In this document: positions 56,147-64,000 of the stretch, piece after piece
Layout of the letters: each line of letters opens with the position of its first letter
Position numbering within the stretch: position 1 is the first letter of the stretch
Assembly: GCA_023091665.1 (NCBI GenBank)
Contig: JALJCQ010000003.1
Location: 1,488,001 to 1,552,000 of the forward strand
Source of the DNA: Pythium myriotylum
Taxonomy: Eukaryota; Oomycota; Peronosporomycetes; Pythiales; Pythiaceae
Direction of reading: 5' to 3'
Length of the DNA stretch: 64,000 nucleotides
Program-made: the position numbers and the translations under genes
The notes under the pieces: model-generated
What the model was told of the DNA's origin: nothing
Seen by the model: only the letters and a program-made list of their open reading frames with translations
The model's database searches: none

Positions 56147-57060
56147 CTTCTTTTGCTGCACACGCGCACCAGAGCGCGATATATTCTTCTCTCTTTCTTA
56201 CCAGCCTCGCACGGCGCATCGCTCCATTCGTGCCTCTCCCGCACTCCCAACACCACTCTCCCACCTCGTCACCCACCACCTCTCATCTCTCTCACGCCCA
56301 GCCCAGCCTCTCCCCGCTGCGCTCCATCTTCGCTGCCTCTCCGCCTTCACTTGATCGTACCAACAAACTTGACGGCGCACATCATCGGCATCGGCCATGC
56401 GCCGACGACGCGGACGACGACGACGGGGACGACAAAGATGGTCGTGACCACGAGAGGCGTCGACTGTGTTGGCCCTCGGTCCAAGTCTCAGTCCTCCGCG
56501 GACAGCGGCTAACCTGGCTCTCCCTCTAGCCAGCAACCCGGTGTCTGTGCGCGTTGGCCCACGGTTGCAACATAGTCCTTTCACCTGCACCTTGTTGGAG
56601 CGAGCCCAACAGATACAGATAGACTGGTCCACGTGAGCGTGAGCGTGAGCGTCGATGGTTGGCTTGACGTTCTGTCTTCTTCCGCGCTTGCCTTGCGCTG
56701 GTAGAAGTCATGTCCGCTCCTCCGCTCTCCGCCAAGAAGCTGGCTGCCTTGAAACACAACTGAGTGTGGCATGTCGAGACAGCGTCCGGTAGCCTGGAGG
56801 GCACGCGTCCACGCTGGCGTAGATGATGCAAGCCAGAGACAGCGTCCAGCTGTGCAGGTGTCGGTGCACGTCGGACTGCAGCGTGTCCGTGATGTCCATG
56901 GTTCAGCGTGCCCACGGTACGGTGTCCGGTGTGTGGGATGTCCAGGATGTCCAGGATGTCGTCGAGGACGGCAGGTGGAGTAGTGTGTGGCAGGTGGAGT
57001 GTTGGTGTTCGTGTGTGCATATCTCTGGTTGTGGGTATGCTCTGTGGGCGGGAATCGGTT

Positions 57061-57343
57061 AGCATGGGTGGTGTTCTTGGGTATCGGTCTGTTGAACGAC
57101 TCAGCAGCGGATACGGACGAACAGGGGTACTACGTGGAGGCGTACCGTGCGGTTAATGCGTTGGGGAATGATCCTGTACTTCCGTTCACGCAGTACCGGT
57201 AGAACCAGAGCCTGGAGAGTCTTGTGGACTTCAAGGAGGCGCTGCGTGGGTACATGACAGGCATTTGGCTTTGATGCCGATGTTGGTAGCGTTGTAGAGG
57301 CGGCAAGGTATAGACACTCTGAAGACGCCATAAACTATCCATA
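57061..57343. other. Spacer between the array and the pogo element, no gene
   Basis: Short frames on both strands lack domain features. Confidence 0.4.
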
Positions 57344-59313
57344 CTGTAAAACCTGTTTTACAACCCCACCCCTCGATTTGAACCTCCCCTCAAACAGTAC
57401 CCCATACCCCTAATAGAAACCCCTTCATATAGAACCCCACCTGCATCGAATGACAGTATATTCTGTACTGAATTCTAGAACGATTTGAGGCTACGGACGA
57501 CAGGGGTGCTTCGTGGGTCAGCGCATTCTCGCCAGAAGCATTCTAGCGACGTGGATTTCACTCGTCATTTCCAAAATCACCATGGCTCGCCAACACTACA
57601 CTATCGGGCAGAAGAAGAAAATCGCGAGGGAGGCGAAGAAGGCTACGGTCCGAGCCTTGTCCATCAAGTTCAACGTCGATCGTCGGTCATCCGCGACTGG
57701 GTCGCACAGAACAATGCCGCGTCGTTCGATGCAGAGTCACCGGGCAGCTACCGTTGTGGTGGTGGTGGGCGCCGCATCACGTGTGAGGAGCTGGACTCGC
57801 TCCTCGTTACCGAGATCAGACAAGCTCGGCGCAACCACCATCGTGTCACCCACCGCCGGGTTGCCGAGATGGCTGCCAAGATTATCCGAACGATGGCTGA
57901 GCAACCCAACCTTGCTCTCTCCAATGGCTGGCTCGAGTGCATTCTTCGCCGTCACAACCTGGTCCTGCGAAAGACCACTAACAAGCCGAAGCTGAGCCCC
58001 GAGGTCATCGCCACTCGTGGCGCCAACTTTATCTTGCCCCTGCGCAAGATCGTTCGCGAGTACAAGATTGAGCCGCAGAACGTAGTCAACCTCGACGCAC
58101 GACAAGGACACTACGCTGGAGGAGCGCGGGGCAACGGACGTGCCCATCAAGTCGTTTGGCTTCGAGAAGATCCGCTTGACAGCTGTGTTCGCTGTGCGCG
58201 GCGATGGGACCACAATGAAGCCATGTGTCCTGGACAAGGGAAAAGACGGAAAGGTCACGAGCGAGCAAGGGATACCGGTGATCACCAACGCAAAGTCGTG
58301 GATGGACTTGGACGCGTTCATTTGATACATCGACTACATCTTCCCCTTCCTCGAGCCAAACAAGACTTTGCTGATGTTTGACTCTGCGCCTAGTCACATC
58401 AGCAAAAAGGTCAAGGCCCATCTGAAGATGCGAAAGATTTTGTTCGTGGTGATCCCTCGCGGCCTGACGTCGTGCCTCCAGCCTTGTGTCTACGGTATAT
58501 TCAAGCCTCTCAAGCAACGCCTCGTTGACTCCATCGACAACTGGAAGGGGAATGCCCTGGATCAAGGCCGCGTGGTCCGAGATCAGCGAGCCGTCGATTC
58601 GCCGCAGCTTCTGCAGCTGCTTCCTCGGCAAGAACGCGGACCTCGCTCTATGGCGTCACGAAGAGTATGGTCTCCATTTCCAGCGTCTTGTGGTCGACAG
58701 TGACGTCGCTGACTTGCTCGCAGCTGCTGCTCGTTGATGATGGCGACGACAGCGACATGGGCATCGACGACGACGAGCACGAGATCGACTTCTCGAATGC
58801 TCCGGGTGCGGAGGTTTGATTCTATAGGAGCGCATGCCTGCGAAGTGCAACGTGAGAAATGGTAACCAGTGTGAGACTGCGCTGAACGTACCATGGTAAA
58901 GCTCGGCATCTTCTGTGTGGCGATGCTGAAGCCTGCAATCACAGAAAGAAAGAGACAGTAAACTGCTCTATATACTTTCCATTTGTGTCCACATACCTTC
59001 GTGTCGTGTCTTGTTGCCTCTGCATCCCGCTCGCAGGACGCGTACAGCCAGGTCCAGCCACGTCTTAAACGGCACAGGGAAATACTGTGCCACGGACCGC
59101 CAACTAGCGCGGGAAGCAGAGGACCAGACCGCTTGCTCATCACGAGCAAGAATGCAGACTGAGGAGAATGCTTCGAAGACGCGGTGGTCGTCTGGGTTGC
59201 AATTTTCGCGTCCCAACTCTCTTACCCTCAAATAGAACCACCCCTCAAATAAAACCCCATGTCAGGGTGGGGTTAGCGAGAACCCCACTGGGGTTATAAA
59301 ACAGGTTTTACAG
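57344..59313 (+). mobile_element. pogo-like Tc1/mariner superfamily DNA transposon
   Basis: The 1970-bp element has 17-bp terminal inverted repeats, CTGTAAAACCTGTTTTA at 57344-57360 and its reverse complement at 59297-59313, flanked on both sides by TA (57342-57343 and 59314-59315). AACCCC or GGGGTT motifs recur just inside both ends. It encodes one transposase with a CENP-B-like N-terminus and a DDE_1-type core. The ends look complete; the gene does not. Confidence 0.85.
57582..58740 (+). pseudogene. pogo-like transposase, frameshifted, with third catalytic residue lost
   Basis: The ATG at 57582 (CACC-ATGG) begins MARQHYTIGQKKKIAREAKK, a CENP-B-type helix-turn-helix start. The frame shifts near 57680 and continues with VIRDWVAQNNAASF, a second DNA-binding helix set (LSNGWLECILRRHNLVLRK) and NVVNLDA, where the first catalytic Asp sits at about 58090. 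Another shift follows, then SFGFEKIRLTAVFAVRGDG, an in-frame TGA at 58323, and LMFDSAPSHISKK with the second Asp near 58380. The third block reads PRGLTSCLQPCVYGIFKPLK; relatives have Asp near the PCVYG position, so the triad is incomplete. Two frameshifts, one stop and this substitution make it inactive. Confidence 0.8.
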
Positions 59314-59783
59314 TACATTTTTAACGTAGATTTGTTAAGAGGCCGTCAGTTTCGGGAGTGGCCATGTGCGACTCGTGCCAGAAACGGCCGAGCGCACGCC
59401 AGGTGGCCATTCCTCCACATCACCCGGCAAACCTGTGGCTGGGAGCCACCCTGTAGGATTCGGATCTGGCTAATTTTCAATTTTACCCAATAGTATGTTT
59501 CCTATATTACCTCCAAAGAGTGCCAACTGTAACACTCCCACTAAAAGTAGCCAGATCACTGAACTCACAGCTGAAATGTCTGATTTCTGTTCAGACTTTC
59601 ACCTTCATTCACATATTCTGATCTACCGGATCTTTTCATAGACGAAAGATCTGGCCTTTCAGAAGAAAACCGACCTTTGCGGTTCCCTCTAGATTTGGTT
59701 CTGACCTTTCGAACTTTTGTTCTTGATTTCTTGGAAACTTTCAGGAAATTAGAAAGATCCAATGGCATATCCTGATTTGTTAC

Positions 59784-59847
59784 AAATCTTTCGATGAAAT
59801 GAATTTTACTGATTTCTATCAGTAAAATTCATTTCATCGAAAGATTT
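59784..59847. repeat. Perfect inverted repeat, 29-bp arms, 6-base loop
   Basis: Arms at 59784-59812 and 59819-59847, with TTTCTA between them. The surrounding few hundred bases are AT-rich with repeated GACCTTTC-like words. Confidence 0.95.
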
Positions 59848-60235
59848 TGTGACCTTTCAGGAATTTTGACGATTCCAAGTGAAACATAGAAAAACTGACT
59901 CCTTTCTTGATCGGGCCTCTGTCCCAATCTCTCATTCTCCAACTTGCCTACTCCGCCGACTTCGGCGAAAGCTTCGGGGGTCGTCCCAAGCGCCGTCACA
60001 TTCCTCTGGCACAACCGCGGGGCGCATGATCCCAAGCTGGTCTTCGGCCCTAGGTGGCGTAGTGGGTTTATCCCCTCCCCCGCGGAGCGCCCAACTGAGT
60101 GACACTGTGTCGGATTGACCATCGGATTATTCCATGGTGGGGCACCTAACCTATAAGTCATCCCGGACTACGCTTGTTGGAGAATCACTTAACTCATTAT
60201 TATTATAATTCGTAACAACTTGTGGTCCACATTAA

Positions 60236-60258
60236 TTTCCCTTTAACTTAAAGGGAAA
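60236..60258. repeat. Palindrome with 11-bp arms
   Basis: TTTCCCTTTAA and its complement are separated by one base, just upstream of the 16-bp direct repeats. Confidence 0.85.
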
Positions 60259-60408
60259 ATTGCAAAAGGTGACCCGATCTGAAAGTTTCGTCAGAAGGTG
60301 ACCCGATCTGTTTTAAACACGTGTTCAAAACGAAACCAACGGCATAATTGACGCATCCATCGCTGTAGCCATTTATAGCGTCAGCTCAAACACTTCTCAC
60401 AGAAACGA

Positions 60409-61341
60409 TGGAGGTGCCTTATTCTCCGGAAGAGTTGGAGAGGGAGAAAATGGACACTAGCGCAGCCTTGGCGCAGTTGATGGGAGAGAGGTGGTGATGC
60501 CGTCGATGCCATCAAGCTACTAGCACTGCGTCAGTCGAAGACAGCTTGCGTCACTTCGCGCGGTGGTAAATTCCGGACGCTTGAGTGTTCGAGCGCCAAC
60601 TCAGGGTGTACATGGCGTGTGCATCTGAGTCGCAGTTTCAAGGGCGGGCCTGGTGATTGGCACGTGACTCAAGCCGACCTCGAGCATGTCAACTGCTTGG
60701 GGCGTGCTAAACCGACCCAGAAGCAACTAGCGGCCAATTCTATTGTTCGCTCGGCTCTAGCATCCAACCCCTCACTCCCAGCACGCGCCCTTGTTACCCA
60801 ACTGCGCCACCAAGAGGGGGTGGGCTCGTCGGAAAGTACGATGTACCGCGCAAAAGAGATCATCACTGCTGAGATGTTTTCGGAGGATCCCACTACGGTG
60901 AACCGTCTCCCAAGTTTCTTGGCAGAGTTCCAGAGACTCAACCCCGGCGTCTACACTGCGTTTGAGTGCTACAACACCGGGCACTTCAGGCGTGCAGTGA
61001 TCGTCCTCAACTTCCAGTGATTCTCCCAAGGCCAGGGAGTATTCGGCGTGGACGCAGCACACATGAAGCACCGCCGATACAACGGTGTCAAGTTGATTCT
61101 CGTTGGTCGGGATGGTAACTTCGGCAACCAGATTGCTGCAGTGGCGTTAGCACTAGTTGAAGATCTCGACAACTACGCCTGGTTCTTTGGATGTATCCTT
61201 TCACAAGGCTTCCCACTCAAGACTCGCCCCACGTTCAGCGATCGGAACGCTGGTCTCGTCTCAGCCGCATCCAGTCTCGGCATCTTCAACATGTTCTGCA
61301 TCCGTCATATCATTGGTGAGTTGTCTAGACTATGTTCGTGA
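60409..61341 (+). pseudogene. MULE transposase A, truncated and interrupted
   Basis: An ATG at 60409 opens MEVPYSPEELEREKMDTSAAL; the frame is lost near 60490 and resumes as a zinc-binding-like N-terminal region (FRTLECSSANSGCTWRVHLS ... DWHVTQADLEHVNC). After an in-frame TGA at 61018 the catalytic core follows: VFGVDAAHMKHRRYNG with the first Asp, ILVGRDGNFGNQIAAVAL, and FSDRNAGLVSAA with the second. FCIRHIIG follows and the frame then ends; 61360-61520 may hold a further decayed continuation. MULE transposases usually run 600 residues or more, so the C-terminal half with the catalytic Glu is missing. Confidence 0.75.
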
Positions 61342-61621
61342 TCTTGTCTGACGCGACAGAACTCGAAACGTGAACAAAAACTTTCGAAAATAAACAGCGG
61401 ACACCACTTTTGAACTTTCTAAACGAAGAATAAACGAACTGGCCCAAAGCAAGACAAAAAATAGCGGAAGTATACAATGCTGCCATTTCGGCGAATGAAA
61501 AGCGAGCAATGCATCCCCAGTTTGTTGGGTCCTGGGGCCCGTGTCGACGTATGGCTGAGAGATGGCCACCACAACCACGAGACCATCCCTATCCGGGTCT
61601 ACCAGCACGCAGTCTCAAACA

Positions 61622-63371
61622 ATGCCACTCAAGTACCCATGGACGATCGTGGGTGAGCGCGTGTCGGCCGTCGCGGTCGAGAATGTACTCGACAACATGA
61701 AGTCGTACCGAGCGTACGCCACCAAATGGACGCGCTGTACGCTGTGTGCGTCCAATTCGGACAACCACGTGATGCACTATCGCATCGTCATGTGCAACTC
61801 CAGTGTGTGTGGTACCGGTTGCGAGTGGTACTTCAAGGTCGAGACGTGCAGCACTGATGATCTCGCCACTCTCTACCTCCACGGTGCCCACAGCAACCTT
61901 GCCTCCACCCCTCGTCGACAGAAGATGCGTCTGTCCGACAAGCGCTTCATCGCAGAAAGGACGGAGCAGCACGTCCGACCTGCTCGCATCCAGATTGAGT
62001 TGGTGCAACAGAACCCGACCCGTTCGACAACCGAGCTACCCACGCTCTCCCAAGTCCAGCGCTTTAGCTACAACTACAAGAAGACACACATGCTGGAAGA
62101 TGCACTTGTCGAGACAATGAATCGGCTTGTCGGCATGCACGCGGGCGACGAATAACTGCCATCTCGCTCTACGGACCCTTTCGCGGTTGGTTTCTCAGTA
62201 AACGCCGAGGGGCTGCCTGCGATTGGAAACGGGAGCGACGCCCAATTAATGCAAGTCGGCGTAATGACCACCGCCATGCTCGACCGATTGTCCGCCTCCA
62301 ACGACCTCACGCTTCACGCCGACGCCACATTCAAGTTGAACCAATCCGGTTTCCCGGTAATCGTCTTTGGGGTGTCGGATCTAGTGCGGTCGTTTCACCC
62401 AGTGGCCGTCTTTATCACGTCTCGTCTCACGACTACCATGTATGAGCGAGCTCTGAACACCCTTTTCGACGCGTATACGCGCCACACCGGGCGCCCTCCG
62501 CAGATAGCTCGGATGCTGATGATGCTCTCTACAATGCCATCAGTACCGTGGTTAGCGAGCGTGGGATGACGAGACCGCAGCATCTAATGTGCTTCTTCCA
62601 CGTGATGATGAACGTCAAGAAGCACACGCGACAGCTGACCAAGGCGGAGCGCCGGCTTGTGAAAGATTCTATCTACGACATGCATTTTGCGAGGACTGAG
62701 GACGAGTTCAAGACCGTGTGCGACATCACCGAACAGCGGTGGACGACCAGCGACAAGCTCAAGCGATTTGCATCGTACTTCAAGAAGACGTGGATCGAGT
62801 CCCGTTTCAACGGGTGACAGTGTTCTTCCTCTCTCCCGCGGGATCGGCAACAACAAACAATCCCATCGAACAGTTCAACCGCGCAATCAAGCGCCACAAG
62901 TACCTTCAAAAGGCGGGACTCCTCACTGTCACACCGCAGAAGAGGAGCAGCATGGCATTTCTCCTGAACGGCAACCCTGACGTCGTTGTCGTCAAGCAGA
63001 TGCGAGTCACCGACCCTAACATTCCCCGTCGAAGCAAACAGTCTAGCCTGCTGAAGTTTTTTGGGGAGAGAAATGTTCGGCAGCTCCTGTTCGAGATCCG
63101 CGATCAGCCAGCCGACTGGTGGATCGTCGACGTCGCCAGCCGCACTTGCCCATGCAAGATCGCCTTCAAGGACGGGTACTGCCCGCATCTCGTGGCAGCC
63201 ACGACATTGCTGGGCAAGGAGCTACCGGGTTTCGAGAAACCAGAGAAGTTCGTGAACAGACGAGTAAACGCGGGAACTCATCTTGGCGGTCGCTATGCCA
63301 ATGTGGGACCCGCTCTCTCTCTCTGTCATAGGGGCATATCTGCGTGCAGGTCAATTCCAGTCTCCACATGA
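61622..63371 (+). pseudogene. MULE transposase B with SWIM zinc finger, interrupted
   Basis: The frame starts near MPLKYPWTIVGERVSAVAV at 61622. A Cys-rich N-terminal zinc-binding region (CTLCASNSDN ... CNSSVCGTGCEW, then a His in LYLHGAHSN) is followed by an in-frame TAA at 62153, after which the same frame continues. The core has LHADATFKLNQSGFPVIVFG (first Asp), a shifted block ADDALYNAISTVVSERGM (second Asp, frameshift near 62515), FHVMMNVKK, and after another shift near 62812 TTNNPIEQFNRAIKR with the Glu. The C-terminus ends in a SWIM finger, CPCKIAFKDGYCPHLV. The order matches FAR1/MuDR-type transposases. One stop and two frameshifts are the only damage seen. Confidence 0.85.
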
Positions 63372-63659
63372 GGAAGGTAGCCACTTTTGTACTTTTGTGT
63401 GTTGTTGGGCTAATGCGCGAAAATCGGACTCAGACATGATGCTGTGGTTTTGCTATTCTTAGCTTGACCAATCACAACGTCAGTTTCGCCCCCCCCCCCC
63501 CTCCTCATGCATCGCTGCCTACTTTTACGATGCTCCACCACCTGCATTTTGCGTAGCCACCACAGAACAATCTAAAAACAAACAAATACACGGCGTCGCT
63601 TCCAATCGTTCCTCATGTGCATGTGCCCTTGCGTTCTTCACTTCCAGACTCACTCCACC
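63372..63659. other. Intergenic, no gene
   Basis: Contains a 13-base C tract at 63489-63501. Confidence 0.5.
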
Positions 63660-64000
63660 ATGAGCAACGAGATCATTATTCTATCAGACGACGAAGCGCC
63701 CGAATCCACGCAGGCGGGAACAACACAAAGGCCCGAGACCACCGCGGCAGCAACACCACCGCCGTCAGGGCATTGTTGAAACGATTCTCGATCCCAGGGT
63801 AACTGAAGCTACAAAAGGAACGCCCAATCCTGAATATGAGTACTTGGTTGCATGGAAGCCAACTTGGGAGATATACACGAACCTGCCTTTGTCGCTTCGT
63901 GATGAATTCGACACCAAGCAAGCAGTCCTCGATTCAAACCTATTTCCCGACAAACAAGACGAGGAGGTGAATAAAGAGACGAGTGCAAAGCGAGTTGTTA
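63660..64000 (+). CDS. Possible chromodomain protein, cut by the window edge
   Basis: An ATG at 63660 in a CCACC-ATG context opens MSNEIIILSDDEAPESTQAG, an acidic start typical of nuclear proteins, but this frame stops after 39 codons. The +1 frame from about 63775 is open to the window end and reads VETILDPRVTEATKG ... YEYLVAWKPTWEIY, which resembles a chromodomain (ILDxR ... YLVxWK ... W). The two must be joined by an intron or frameshift I cannot place, or the ATG is unrelated. Chromodomains bind methylated histones and also occur at the end of Gypsy integrases, so this could be a host gene or another transposon piece. Confidence 0.35.

Larger units (their letters stand above)
48266..57060 (+). 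repeat. Right part of the 1111-bp tandem array carrying tRNA-Tyr
   Basis: About 7.9 units continue the same register after the LINE, starting with the duplicated 16 bp. Single differences are seen at 48992 (G to C) and 49339 (A to G, shared with 39759). The array ends abruptly at 57060, about 95 bp before the next tRNA would start. Confidence 0.97.
59316..60408. other. No gene; contains a perfect long hairpin and short repeats
   Basis: Includes the 29-bp-arm hairpin at 59784-59847, the palindrome at 60236-60258 and a 16-bp direct repeat (AAGGTGACCCGATCTG) at 60266-60281 and 60295-60310 just before the first MULE frame. The latter may belong to a MULE terminus, but I could not find a matching right end. 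Confidence 0.45.

Noticed and set aside
22213..57060. Open frames of about 60-180 codons repeated in every array unit on both strands
   Set aside because: They overlap one another in nearly all frames, one runs straight through the tRNA gene and its intron, and their composition reflects simple-sequence bias. Their conservation is explained by the repeat being homogenised.
22213..57060. CRISPR array or ribosomal DNA repeat
   Set aside because: The unit is 1111 bp with no short repeat-spacer structure, and no rRNA sequence is visible; the only RNA gene seen is tRNA-Tyr.
57361..57450. Telomeric repeat tract, because of recurring AACCCC words
   Set aside because: The words are irregular, separated by other sequence, and occur symmetrically inside both ends of the pogo element, so they belong to it.

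Overview
The window reads as nuclear DNA of a filamentous, oomycete-like stramenopile. This is an inference. It rests on an RWP-RK transcription factor gene, a spliced PIF/Harbinger Myb gene, chromodomain Ty3/Gypsy elements, IS630/Tc1/mariner and MULE transposases of the kinds common in oomycetes, and eukaryotic tRNA-Tyr genes with an intron after position 37. There are no bacterial operons, rRNA genes or CRISPR arrays.

Layout. 1-1716 holds the only convincing host gene, an RWP-RK protein. 2157-19300 is a graveyard of transposable elements set almost end to end: a mariner-like element (2157-3593), a PIF/Harbinger element (3983-6499), a Ty3/Gypsy chromovirus (about 6509-11206), a second LTR element carrying a peptidase gene fragment (11207-14249), an IS630/Tc1-like element (about 14367-16262), a Gypsy integrase scrap broken by a CT microsatellite, and a deleted Tc1 element. 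19300-22212 is mostly featureless, with homopolymer tracts and a local duplication.

22213-57060 is the central object: a tandem array of 1111-bp units, each carrying one intron-containing tRNA-Tyr(GUA) gene. There are 24 complete tRNA copies at exact 1111-bp spacing. The array is split once by a full-length L1/Tx1-type LINE (40924-48265) with intact ORF1 and ORF2. The LINE sits inside the A box of one tRNA gene, antisense to it, between perfect 16-bp target-site duplications. The duplication rebuilds a complete tRNA gene at the LINE's 5' end and leaves a 15-nt tRNA stub at its 3' end. The LINE 3' UTR holds a tRNA-like sequence whose A box nearly matches the target site.

57344-59313 is a pogo-like element with complete ends but a dead transposase. 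60409-63371 holds two decayed MULE transposases, the second with a SWIM zinc finger. A possible chromodomain protein runs off the right edge. All DNA transposons and LTR elements here look inactive; the LINE is the only element with fully open reading frames. The most interesting reading is that the homogeneous tRNA-Tyr array is a renewable landing pad for a LINE that targets tRNA genes.
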